Shown: in pieces, positions 36,826 to 47,700 of the stretch
How positions within the stretch are numbered: the stretch's first letter is position 1
Layout: the number at the start of each line of letters is the position of its first letter
Position numbers and translations under genes: made by a program
NCBI GenBank assembly: GCA_036172665.1
Contig: CM069873.1
Location: 50,190,001-50,254,000 of the forward strand
DNA: 64,000 bases
From: Prosopocoilus inquinatus
Lineage: Eukaryota; Arthropoda; Insecta; Coleoptera; Lucanidae
Direction of reading: 5' to 3'
Notes under the pieces: model-generated
What the model was told of the DNA's origin: nothing
The model's input: only the letters and a program-made list of their open reading frames with translations
Database searches by the model: none

Positions 36826-39800
36826 AGGGGCATGTAATAGCCAACTGCTGGTTGAGAAAAAGGAATGGTCGAGAAACTGGTGGAAGTGTTGGTGGCACAC
36901 AAGGTGGTACGTCAAATGCTTTCACGGGTGTACTTGATATAATTAACACACCAGAGGCGTTACCTTTGTTTGAAGATGCCAAAATTGAATCCAAAGATTG
37001 GTGTTTGGATAGCGGAGCCAGTGATCATATGAGTTATGATGAAAAACAGTTTGAATCTATAGAAAAGGTCAACGGAAGGAAGGTGAAAATAGGAGATGGT
37101 TCCTTCTTAGAGGTAAAAGGAGTCAGAAAAGTCAAATTGCAGGCATGAAGTGGCGTAGATTGGATAGACACAGAATTGAGCCAGGTGCTGTATGTTCCTC
37201 AGTTAAAAATAAACCTTTTCTCAGTTGGGAAAGTGTTGGACAGAGATCTGGTTATGAAGTCGGACCGAGGCAAGTGTCAAATTTTTGACAAGTATGGACA
37301 AGTTAGAGCAGTCGCAGAAAGGCAAGGTAAACTATTTAAAATGATCTTTAAAAAAGAAAATTCTGGTTATGCTGACGTAGTAGAGAGTATACTAGATTGG
37401 CATAATAAAATGGCACATGTCAATTTACAACAAGTGAGATCAATACTAAGGCAAAACAACATTGTTTTCACCGAAGTTGATAATGTATTGTGTAAAGCGT
37501 GTCTTTCTGGAAAACAGCACAAATTACCTTTTGAAAATAGTAGTAGTAGAGCTTGTAAAACAAATGAATTGATTCATGCTGATTTATGTGGACCTTTTGA
37601 GGTTGAGTCTCTTGGAGGTTCTAAATATTTTCTGTTGTTGAAAGACGATTACTCTGGTTTTAGAATGGGTTACTTTCTAAAGCATAAAGATGAAACCAAG
37701 TTGCAGATAGTTAATTTTTTGAAAATGTCAGAAAATCAAACTGGAAATAAAGTCAAAGTTTTTAGATCGGACAATGGACTGGAATTTGCAAATAAAGACA
37801 TAAAATTATTGCTGGATAAAAACGGTATAAAGCATGAAAGGACATGTGTTTACACGCCCCAGCAAAATGGGCGAGCAGAGAGAGAAAATCGAACAATTGT
37901 AGAAGCTGTAAGAACATTACTCCATAAAAGTGGATTACCCAAGAGTTTATGGGCAGAAACTGTTAACACAGTGGTCTATGTACTCAACAGAGTAAGAAAG
38001 TGTCCTGTAAAGAATAAAACATCCTTGGAACTCTGGAATGAAAGAAAGTTTAATTTAAATTACTTAAAGCAATTTGGATCAGAAATATCCGTTCATATTC
38101 CTAAAGAAAAACGAACAAAATTAGATGCAAAGAATGAAATTGGAATATTTGTAGGATACAGTGAAACAGTTAAATGGTATAGGGTGTGTTATCCAGATAA
38201 AAATAAAATTGAAATACACCGAGATGTTGTATTTATTCCTCAAGGAAGCCACGTTAAACTGAAAGATACAGAAGATGTTGTGATTTTAGACATAAAAAAT
38301 AAGTTAACTGAAACCGAGTATCACGAGGAAGAAAACATTCCTGAAAATGTAGATTCTGTGGATCCAAAAGAACAGGAAGAGGCAGAGGCCAAAAATGAAG
38401 CAACAGTTCAGGAAACTGAAAGTGAGACAGCTGGTGAAGAGCAGAGCGAGACAGCTAGTGAAGAGCAGAGTGAACCTGGAAAAGAAGACGAACAGGTGTC
38501 AAGAGATAGAAAAGGCAGACCATTGAAGAGGCCAGGTTGAATGGACGACTATGGTATGACGGACACTAGCTTTCTCTCGTTGGAAGAGCCAACATCATTG
38601 GAAGAGGCCATGACTAGTGACTGTGCAGAAAAATGGAAAGAAGCGATCCAGAAAGAGTTAAGTATTTTGAAGAAAAATAGTGCGTGGTGTGAAGTGCCAT
38701 GGCCTGTAAATAAAAAAGTGATTGAAAGCAAATGGGTATTTAAAATAAAAGGTAATGGTGAATATAAAGCACGTCTTGTTGCTCGTGGTTTTCAGCAAAA
38801 GTGTACTAGTATTTATGATATATATTCGCCTGTTGCAAAAATGAGTACGTTTAGAGTTTTCTTGATTGTTGCAAATAAATTGGGATTACAAGTTTTTCAA
38901 ATGGATGTAAAAGGGGCATTCTTATATGGGGAAATCGATGAAGAAGTGTATATGTCTTTACCAGGAGTTAATAAAGAAAACAGTACATCCGTTTGTAAAC
39001 TAAATAAGTCAATATATGGCTTAAAGAAATCCCCAAAAGGTTGGAATTGCAGATTTGATAGGCTTATGGTAGAATTAGATTTTAAAAGATCAGAAAATGA
39101 TTTACCAAAGTAAATATCTGCTGCAAGTTTTGGAAAATTTTGGGATGTCAAATTGCAAACCAGTAAACACACCAACTGACAGTAACTTTGATTTCAATCT
39201 TGTTAAAGGTGCAAGTTGTCAGAATAGGGATAAGAAATATGAAAAGCTATGTAGACAAATCATCGGTTGTTTGATGTATGTAGTTCTAGGTACAAGACCC
39301 GATTTATGCCATAGTGTGACAATGTTAAGTCGTTTTCTTGAAAAGGCATCACTGGAATTGTATGTAGCATTAAAAAGGGTCTTACGTTATGTTAAGGGAT
39401 CTTTATCTTTAAAACTAAGGTTTGAAACAAAGAGTGATAAAGTCTTATTAGGTTTTGTAGACTCAGATTGGGGAGGAGATGTAAATGATAGAAAGTCTAC
39501 TATAGGTTTTGTTTTTAAAATGTTTGATTGTCCAGTATCTTGGACTAGTAAAAAGCAACAAACGGTTTCCATCTCCTCTACTGAATCTGAGTATATAGCT
39601 CTGTCTGTAGCAGTAACCGAGGCTTGTTGGTTGAGAAAACTACTAAGTGATTTTTCTTTTGACTTAAAAGAGCCAATATATATTTTCAAAGATAATCAAT
39701 CAGCGATAAAGATAGCTTATAATCCTGAAAACCATAGACGTTTAAAACATTTGCCAAAAGCTAAATTGTTTAAATTTAGGGAGCAAGTCAATTTAGTTTA

Positions 39801-39891
39801 ACAATGTGTTTATTTTTTCAGGGGGAGTAATTAAAGTAAATGTATTTATTACAGATATTAAAGAAATTAGAAATATTTTATTGAGGGGGAG

Positions 39892-40111
39892 TGTTGACAA
39901 TATAACAATAATAATATTTCTTGTTTCATCATCTTTTATATTGGTACCACTAAAGAGACCAATAAGAGCGGTAACAAGTCGCCATGTTGAATTATGCACG
40001 TTGTTTCGTGTAATAAGTAGTTTAATGTTTGTACCGATATAAGTACTAATTAAAGACTGTAACCGTATTTTAAAGTGTTTGCATTGCATCCCATAACCAC
40101 ACTGCGCAACA
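39892..40111 (+). repeat. 3' LTR of outer copia, full-length form
   Basis: 220 bp, TGTTGAC...GCAACA. It keeps the 80-bp block lost from the 5' LTR. Confidence 0.92.
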
Positions 40112-41144
40112 GTTTGTATATGGATCAAAATTGTAGGTTATGAGAGCACTTGCTGATCTTAGACCATAATATATTAGAATAGGTGAAACGCAAAAGGAAC
40201 GAACAATTATACAGAGAGAATTTTATTCTATTGCTAAATTCCCACGAGTTCTCGGTGCTGTAGACTGCACGCATATTAAAATCAAATCACCTGGTATATT
40301 ATTATTACACAAACTTGTATGAAAATTTTAAAAACTATGTTATTTAGGAGGACCAAATGCAGAAATATTTAGGAATAGGAAAAATTTTTTCTCAATAAAT
40401 GTCCAAACAGTTTCTAATAGTAATTTGGAAATAATGGATATTGTTGCACGGTGGCCCGGTTCTACACATGACTCAAGTATTTAGAAATTCAGCAATCTGT
40501 AGAAAATTTGAGAATGGGGAAATGGGAACATCAGTGCTGGTAGGAGATGCTGGGTATGCAGTGAAGAATTATTTATTAACACCATTAGGAAATGTTAACA
40601 CACCTGGTGAAAATGTATATAATGAGGCCATTGTACGCACAAGAAATCCTGTGAAGAGATCATACGGACTGTGGAAACGACGATTTCCAATTCTAAGTAA
40701 TGGCATTAATTTAAGTCTACCGAAGGTAGTGGGTAATAGTGGCAACAGCTGTATTACATAATATAGCTGTGAGATGTAATGAAAAAGACCCGCCAGACTT
40801 AAGTGAAGACGAAGAAAGAGCATTTGAAGCAGCTAATAATGTTCCTCAACAAGAGATTCCAAACGAAAATAATAATAATGTAATTAGAAATCAGTTGATC
40901 GAATATTTTTCCAATCTGTAGGATATTGTAAATTACTGTAAATCTTAATGCAATACTTTCCTCATTAAAAACCTAAGAAGCTACATTATTAAACTTATTA
41001 TTAACTATGAAGAAGTAGGCAGTACAAGCGTTCAATTCTCCAAACAGCTTTTGTATTTCTAATAGTGATTCCATTAATTAATAAATGGCAGAACATATTT
41101 TTAATAAATATTGAAAATAAAATTGCAAACTTTTTAACAAACTT

Positions 41145-42233
41145 TTATTCTCTATTATCTGTACATCTAAAAATCCCGTTTTTTTCTATTTCTAACTGAT
41201 GTTTTTCTTTTAAACTTTGCATTTTAAAATTATGTTCTTCTTCGCAGTGTTTCATTTTCAGGTTGTGCTCTTCTTTGAGCTGTGCTAACATTAATTCGTG
41301 GATTTCTCTCTTGTGTTGCTGGTCAGCCTTTATGCTTTCAATTTTGAGTTTTGCTCCGTCAATTTTCACATCTGCCAGATCAGACCATTTTTTATTAGTC
41401 ATGCACCCTGTTACCTTTTCTATAAGAACAGAAAAAAAGACTAAATAAGTAAAGATGTAAATTGACATGCATTATATATTGTCATTAACGTTTTTGAAAC
41501 ATTACTTTTTTTCGCACTGATCTGTAGTTGTTTGGATGGTCCCGCCTTCAGCATTTGTGGAGTTTAGGCCTCCCAATTAATCGCTTAATTTTGCATTTTA
41601 TCTGAAACACATTCACCTGGTCAGTTTACATTCAGCTTAATCAAAATTATTTCAGTAAATTATATAGATACCTTGTGAAGATGGTGTACTCAGTGGTGTG
41701 CCGTTTCTGGCAATGTGATGAACTGAACTGTTCTGTGCATCCACATTTTCTTCTGAATCGATACAATCTTTTTCTTCCTCTGCAAAATAAAAGATTTAAG
41801 CTGAATACATTTTACTAAAACAGAACATACCTGCTGGTTGTAAATCACTGTCACATTCTGACGGTAGCCCTGTCCGACGTTCGCCTAAAATGTCATTGAC
41901 AATAGCATCTGTAGCAGTTTCCTGTGATGGTTGCCTTGGGCCTCCGTCTGTACCTTTACAGTATTTTTTGTCAGCTGCATAATTTTTTACTGCATTACGT
42001 TTTATATTTGTCCATTTCTCTTTTAAAACCTTGGCCGATCGGTAGATGTTTTCTTGAGACACTGCATTAAATTTTGTTTGCAAAGCAATCCATGCGCCTG
42101 CCTTCTGTTTGTGTGAACAAACTCCAGTTTGTTTTGATTCCAAAACGTGCCGGGTTTCATTTACTGAATAAATTAATAAATTGATTTCAGCATGGCTGAA
42201 ATTTTTAGAACGTGCTACTTTGTCCTTATTCAT
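41145..42233 (-). CDS. Harbinger-3 Myb/SANT-like protein, multi-exon
   Basis: Minus-strand exons inferred: about 41831-42233 (MNKDKVARSKNFSHAEINLLIYSV..., Myb/SANT-like domain with AWIALQTKFNAVSQENIYRS and KEKWTNIKRNA, then the TDGGPRQPS motif that replaces TGGGPP), about 41671-41779 (acidic linker, EEKDCIDSEENVD...), possibly about 41510-41570, and 41145 to about 41420 (KIDGAKLKIESIKADQQHKREIHE... coiled-coil tail with repeated E-H-x-x-K-M units). Architecture matches the Harbinger-1 partner protein. No internal stop was seen in these exons, but the third exon is tentative. Known role: DNA-binding partner of the transposase. Gene and transposase are convergent, as in Harbinger-1. Confidence 0.72.
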
Positions 42234-42497
42234 ATTTCACCGCAAAAAACAAAAATAGAACTATCCCAAACGCACACTATAAAGTGAGGTTATGCCTTGT
42301 ACGCTTGAAACGTTAACTGGCGTATGCTCGTCTAATACCGGTTAACTCGATAACCGAGGTCTCAGACATCGGTTAAGACTTTCGGTTATTTTAACCGCGA
42401 TTAACGTTTAACCACGTACTGAAATACCACTAACCAAGCAATCGAAAGGTAACCGAAAATATTTCTGGTTAACCACGAACCGAAATACCGACCCTTA

Positions 42498-43815
42498 ATG
42501 TTTTATTAGTTACGAGGTCAGAAAAGATTCCTCTTTTTCAGTGGCAAATACTACCTTAGCTCCAATCTGCAGCAATTAAACCTTGATATTAACATACACT
42601 TAGAACCTTGATTAACAATAATTTTGTTTCAACTGCCACGACCTGCTTCCCTGCAATTTATGAATTTTTTTCTGTTGCCTTGCGCTCCGTAAAATACTCG
42701 TAAAATATTACTGTCAAATTCACAACATTGACCATAGTAACCGTAACAAGTTATTAATTTTTTTTTCAATCACAAATTAACTTTAAGTTAACATTAACCT
42801 TCAATTTGTTGCCCTGGAAACAATTGTCTTCGTACCTATTATCATGGAAATAAAGCAAGAGCTAGGGTTAAGGGTTAACCTGTGATAGAAAAACCGGGTC
42901 TAAAGCTAGAGGCGATTTTTCGCGACATACTTTTTTAGAGGTAACACATACCATTGTGTTTTCGCGACAAATAGGTATGTTAGGGGAATATCTTAAAACG
43001 TCATTCATGACGTCGTTATTAGATACTACAACATACCTGCCTTTCGAGCCGGGTATGTTACGGGGAGCGTTTCGTTTGCGCGCTCATACGCTCCAAGCGC
43101 TTACGCTTACAAGCGCTATTTTCTGCTGTTTCCTTTGGCGCTTAGTCGCATCGGGCGTTATAAACAAAAGTGTTTCTTTTGGCTATTGTGTGCGTAATAA
43201 ATTCATAACCTTTACAACTTGTGCGGTCCTGCAGTACTACAATTAATTATCGTTCTAAAGACCAACGCCATTTAAAATATGCATAGTTATATTTCACAAA
43301 AAAATGAATAACAACAATATTTCAAAAGTAAATTTTGCAAACCTTTCGCTTGCAGAAAATTAAAATTTTAGGCAGAACTGTACCAGTTTAAGTTTTATAT
43401 CATTTGATCAATAATGGATATACAAGACAGGATCATTAGAACATATGGACACCTAAAATATCTGCTTGTCAATATTTTGAAACAAAAATGTAGTATGTGA
43501 GAAATAAAGTGCACAGTTTTTTAAAAATCTGCCACATAAAATCAGTTTCTATTATAACCATGAAAATTAACTTCATTAGTGAAATGTGTAACGATGATCA
43601 GCTGATTCCCTCATACGTTCCATTTGTGGCATAAGCGCCATTAAGCGCTCACGCTTTTGCTGCCCTACCTCGATGGAATAAGCGATTGTGAGCACAGGCT
43701 ATGACGTCACAATGACGTTTCCATATCGTCACCTAGTGCTTTGTGAGCGTTTGCAAAGCCAGAAGGAACAGGTTAAGCAATGCTTACAAGCGCTCAAAGC
43801 GTATAAGTGAGTAGT
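42498..43815. other. Unassigned DNA with a candidate MITE
   Basis: No supported gene. It contains repeated GCGCTTACGC/AAGCGCT motifs described separately. The 42956-43246 ORF has no recognisable domain. Confidence 0.4.
43085..43805. mobile_element. Candidate MITE with GCGCT-rich inverted ends
   Basis: Left region 43085-43140 (CATACGCTCCAAGCGCTTACGC...CTGCTGTTTCCTTTGGCGC) and the reverse complement of 43750-43805 (TATACGCTTTGAGCGCTTGTAAGC...CTGTTCCTTCTGGC) match imperfectly over about 50 bp. A further AAGCGCTCACGC copy lies near 43643. No TSD was found and no protein is encoded, so class is unknown. Confidence 0.35.
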
Positions 43816-43905
43816 AGGAATAGGCCGATTCTGGAACCTCCTCCGACCTTGACCAATAAAATTCAAGGTCAAGGTCGGAGGAGGTTCCAGAATCGGCCTA
43901 TTCCT
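43816..43905. repeat. Perfect palindrome, 39-bp arms and 12-nt loop
   Basis: Arms 43816-43854 and 43867-43905 are exact reverse complements, loop AATAAAATTCAA. The inner arm ends carry GACCTTGACC / GGTCAAGGTC, the same theme as the adjacent minisatellite. It would form a strong cruciform or RNA hairpin. Confidence 0.97.
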
Positions 43906-43934
43906 GACGTGACCCCACCAGGAGCTTCAAGGTC

Positions 43935-44400
43935 AAGGTCATGACCTTGAGGTGACCTTGAAATGACCTCGAGGTGACCTTGAAATGACCTTGAGGTGAC
44001 TTTGAGATGACCTTGAAATGACCTTGAGGTGACCTTGAAATGACCTTGAAATGACCTTGAGGTGACCTTGAAATGACCTCGAGATGACCTTGAGGTGACC
44101 TTGAAATGACCTTGTAGTGACCTTGAAATGACCTTGTAGTGACCTTGAAATGGCCTTGAGGTGACCTTGAAATGACCTTGAGGTGACCTTGAAATGACCT
44201 CGAGGTGACCTTGAGGTGACCTTGAAATGACCTCGAGGTGACCTTGAGGTGACCTTGAAATGACCTCGAGGTGACCTTGAAATGACCTTGAGGTGACCTT
44301 GAAATGACCTCGAGGTGACCTTGAAATGACCGTGAGGTGACCTTGGGGTGACCTTGAGGCGACCTTGAAATCACTGAGGTGACCTCGTAACGGACCTTGA
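43935..44400. repeat. 11-bp minisatellite of TGACCTTGA nuclear-receptor half-sites
   Basis: About forty tandem 11-bp units, mostly alternating GGTGACCTTGA and AATGACCTTGA/AATGACCTCGA, giving a 22-bp higher-order period. The reverse complement TCAAGGTCA is the extended half-site bound by FTZ-F1/SF-1 and ERR/NGFI-B-type nuclear receptors. The minus strand happens to be open for 182 codons across it because 33 bases encode 11 residues with no stop; I do not call it a gene. Confidence 0.95.
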
Positions 44401-44465
44401 AGCGCGGTGACTCAAATGTAATTGTTTTGAAATAACCCTGACGCAACCTGTTATTGAATATGTAC

Positions 44466-44478
44466 CTATTTAAGGAGG
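44466..44478 (+). promoter_or_regulatory. Candidate TATA box of the Polinton-like left gene
   Basis: TATTTAAGGAGG on the plus strand, 50 bp before the pogo insertion point. It resembles TATAAAAGGAGG at the other end of the Polinton-like element (58884-58892, minus strand) including the following TTTAAT/TTTAGT. It probably once drove the DNA polymerase gene now starting at 48662. Confidence 0.45.
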
Positions 44479-44797
44479 TGTTTAATTTGATATCCGCAGA
44501 CGACGGTTGACCCTCAGATTGAGTTTAGGGTCAAATAGCCAGTGAATGAACAAATAAGGCAATTTTTGATTTTCTGACCGCTGTAAGACATCACATTATT
44601 ATTGCGATAGTTATAAAATATAAAATAAGAAAGTTTTGACATTCAAAATTATAATGAACCAGATGAAATCATCTTAGCAATGTAACTTTTCTTACTTTTA
44701 ACAATTTTTTCGTAAAGTGCTCAAAAACCCAGTGATTGAACAAGCCAACCCTTTAAATGAACAAAGAAAGACCAATGAATGAACACGAGATTTTATT

Positions 44798-47700
44798 TTA
44801 ATTTAATTGGATGTTATAATTATCATTATAATTTGTGGGCTCCGATATCTTTTCCAGTACTTGTCTTCCTTTGTACCAAATTTGATCGGTGACTTTCGGC
44901 CACCTCCAAAGATTTCCTTTTATTTTTTCCATAACACTGATTTCATATTCCTGACTCTCCAAGTCAACATTTGTGATCAGTCCCGGATATTTTTTGTTTC
45001 GGTAAGATACAATTACATAGTTTCCAACGTCAAAACCTACAAATAATAATAAATAATATTTTCATAATGTTCTGAAATACATAGCCATACCCGTCTTTTC
45101 AACTTTATTGTTTTCCTCAATTGTATTTGCATCAGCTTCTTCACTTTCTACTTCGACTATTACGTTTTTTTCCAATCTCTGTGTTTTCTTTTTATGACTA
45201 CTTGGTATTTCATCAACTTCAACTTCTACTCCCTCAAGTACTTGTGCAATACTTCCTGTTTCGTGTTTTGTCTGTGTTTTCAACGATCGTTTTTGTTTTC
45301 CCTTCTGAATTTCCTTATTTTTCTTCTCAGCTACTGCTCTTTTCGAAATTTTTTCTAGTTTTCGTTTCTGTATCTTCTCTTCTTTGACTACTTTCTTTTG
45401 TTCTTGCTCTTTATGATATTCCACCCACTTATTCGACGTAATTGCGAATGGCATTTGTATATGAGAGTTGCGTTTTCTCTTTTTCAATTCGTCTTCTTGT
45501 TTTGGCCAATGTAGGTGTTTCTCCCACAGTTTATTTACATCATTTTCACGTTTATCATTTACAATAATATTTGATATAATATTGATTCTCTTTTTATTGC
45601 ATTCAGTTTCTAAAATTCTGTTCTCAACAATATCAAAAACCTTATCAACAATTATTTCTAGAAGTTCGGTGCACACAAGTTGTCTCTCAATGTCACAAGT
45701 CATGTCAGAGTTATCGTCAGCAGTAAACGGATTATTTTCTACTGTCAAAATTTCCGAAACAGGTTCATATACAATTCCGTCAATTTCCATAGGTAAATCA
45801 TTTATGAAGGTGTCGGTGAAAAGTTCTGAATTTTCGGCATTAGTATCTAATACAGGAGCTAGGTTATTAGTTTCAATAAGTGTATTTTGTTCTCCTAAAT
45901 TACTTTTACAGAATTTCCAAAATAAGTATATGTTGTTATTAACAAAAATTTTGTGCAAATTGTTTTTGATTGCAGCGAGAACCTCGAGCAGCCTCTGGAC
46001 AGCTGTTTCAGCCCTGCTTGGGGCTTCTTCAGCAGAGACGTAGCTCGACATTCCCGCTGCAAACAAAAACGACTTGCCCAATTTATTCGCATTTGCGATG
46101 TAAGAGTGATGAACAGATAAAATAGCGACATCTTACTATCGCTTTTTGACCTGACATTGCAGTAGGGTGGACAAATTGAAGCGGGATTTGCTTCTAATAA
46201 GTTCCCCATGCAAGGCGGCCATGCTTGCTGTCAAAGCATAATGAAAGATTTTAGAAAAATTTTGTGCAAATTGTTTTTGATTGCAGCGAGAACCTCGAGC
46301 AGCCTCTGGACAGCTGTTTCAGCCCTGCTTGGGGCTTCTTCAGCAGAGACGTAGCTCGACATTCCCGCTGCAAACAAAAACGACTTGCCCAATTTATTCG
46401 CATTTGCGATGTAAGAGTGATGAACAGATAAAATAGCGACATCTTACTATCGCTTTTTGACCTGACATTGCAGTAGGGTGGACAAATTGAAGCGGGATTT
46501 GCTTCTAATAAAATCTTTCATTATGCTTTGACAGCAAGCATGGCCGCCTTGCATGGGGAACTTATTAGAAGCAAATCCCGCTTCAATTTGTCCACCCTAC
46601 TGCAATGTCAGGTCAAAAAGCGATAGTAAGATGTCGCTATTTTATCTGTTGTTATTAACGTTTTCTAAGTCATTATTGATAAATTCATCTTTGCCAAAAT
46701 AATATTCCATTACTTTTAGACACGATTTATAATCTTGAGTTGTTATTTCATTCATAGGTTCTTTTTGAAAAATTTCATTTCGTCTTGTGGATATACACTT
46801 GGAGAAGTCGACTGCGTCTGGATTTAATGGATAAAGCCCGCAAACTCTGAAACCGTTTATGATAGTATTTGGTTTGCAAGCTCTATCAAAAGCTTCTTTG
46901 AATAGAGGACTGAAATTATGTCGCGTAATTGATGTAGATGTACGCTGTTTGTGCATTCTACAAACTGTTTTCCATTCTGATTTTAGAGGCCGAAAAATGC
47001 TGACATCGCAAGGCTGCAATATGTGTGTTGCATTTGGGTACAAACAGTAAAGGATAATTTTTTTCTCCACACAGAATTCATATAGTTCTAGATTGTAATG
47101 TGATTTATGACCGTCTATAAAAAGGATGACTGGAAATGTAATACTCTTTTGGATGAGCCAAGGATAAAATAAATTTGCTACGTATTCAAAAAAAGTAGCG
47201 CTAGTCATCCACCCAGAATCTGATCTTCCAATACCCCATCCTTCTGGTACAGAAAGACATAATTCTTTGGGAATCCTTTTATACGGAAAGACGATCATTG
47301 GCGGGACTGCAGAGCCATTTGCTGCATAATTGCAAAGGACGGTGATGGACTCTTTTTCGCTTCCACCTGCAATTTCATATAAATTTTTGAAGTTTTTTGA
47401 CGGACGTAGGACCAAACTCGATTTCATGGAGGTTTTTACCCCTGTTTCATCAGCATTGAAAATACGAGAAGGATCAGTCATTATGTCTGACAAATTTTCG
47501 CTCTCCAAATAGTTGGTCAATTCCAGAAACCATTGACGAATTGCCACTTCAGTGACAGAAGCACGAGATTTTGAAATGATTTCTGTATTTCGCTTAGAAA
47601 TCTCGGGGTACCTTTGCATAAATAGTTTTAACCATTTATCTCCCGGTCGGTCATCGTTGAATTTATTTGGCCTAGGCGCACTTTTAAACACTCCTTGAAC

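Larger units (their letters stand above)
31475..39801 (+). pseudogene. Outer copia gag-pol, broken
   Basis: 31475-31942 is gag with the UBN2-type N-terminus (ITKLTGDNWISWKFQAQIAL). A frame change near 31935 and another in the first zinc knuckle (CFICKKGG) follow; the second knuckle (KCHYCHKQG) is cut by the inner copia and resumes at 36831. 36852-37148 has the protease motif CLDSGASDHM. TGA at 37146-37148 is in frame. 37176-38540 has the integrase HHCC zinc finger and catalytic D, D, E (HADLCGPF, RSDNGLEF, PQQNGRAERENR). TGA at 38538-38540 is in frame. 38541-39113 starts the RT (KWVFKIK, QMDVKGAFLYGE) but stops before the YVDD catalytic box, which is missing by deletion; 39097-39801 resumes with the RT connection and the RNase H domain. 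Incapable of autonomous movement. Confidence 0.9.
31116..40111 (+). mobile_element. Outer copia-type LTR retrotransposon
   Basis: TSD GTTTG at 31111-31115 and 40112-40116. LTRs start TGTTGAC and end GCAACA. Immediately after the 5' LTR is GGTTATCGGCCCAGTAAAG, similar to the copia primer-binding site that matches an internal part of initiator tRNA-Met. A purine-rich TTGAGGGGGAG precedes the 3' LTR. It lies in an intron of the Harbinger-3 transposase gene. Its coding region is decayed and split by the inner copia. Confidence 0.93.
27197..40921 (+). pseudogene. Harbinger-3 DDE transposase, split and mutated
   Basis: Pieces: 27197-27423, 27484-27500 (cut by P-2), 30967-31079, an intron 31080-40136 that houses the outer copia, 40137 to about 40291, and about 40348-40921. 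Conserved marks are MLLLTLRFFATGS, GVHKSTAG, FPRVLGAVDCTH (Asp1), LVGDAGY (Asp2) and GLWKRRFP. The catalytic Glu is replaced: the block reads RTRNPVKRSYG where Harbinger-1 and -4 have RN[IL]VER, so Glu became Lys and the residue before Val became Pro. Frameshifts are also present near 40480 and 40730. It is dead for at least three independent reasons: the P-2 insertion, the frameshifts and the Glu loss. Confidence 0.85.
26932..42494. mobile_element. Harbinger-3, expanded to 15.6 kb by nested insertions
   Basis: TTA duplications at 26929-26931 and 42495-42497. The left terminus is GGGCTGGTATTTCAGTTCG and the reverse complement of the right is GGGTCGGTATTTCGGTTCG; both are followed by dense GGTTAA/TTAACC motifs. 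The own content is a plus-strand transposase gene (broken) and a minus-strand Myb/SANT-like gene at 41145-42233. Into it went P-2 (27501-30958) and the outer copia (31116-40111), which itself contains the inner copia (32207-36825). Without these it would be about 3.1 kb, a normal Harbinger size. Confidence 0.9.

Noticed and set aside
37146..37148. In-frame TGA between protease and integrase of the outer copia as programmed readthrough
   Set aside because: A second TGA, gag frameshifts and an RT deletion show general decay.
43898..44446. 182-aa minus-strand ORF of repeated SFQGHLKVTSR units
   Set aside because: It is the translation of the 11-bp minisatellite, which has no stop in this frame because 33 bases make an 11-residue unit; no sign of a real gene.
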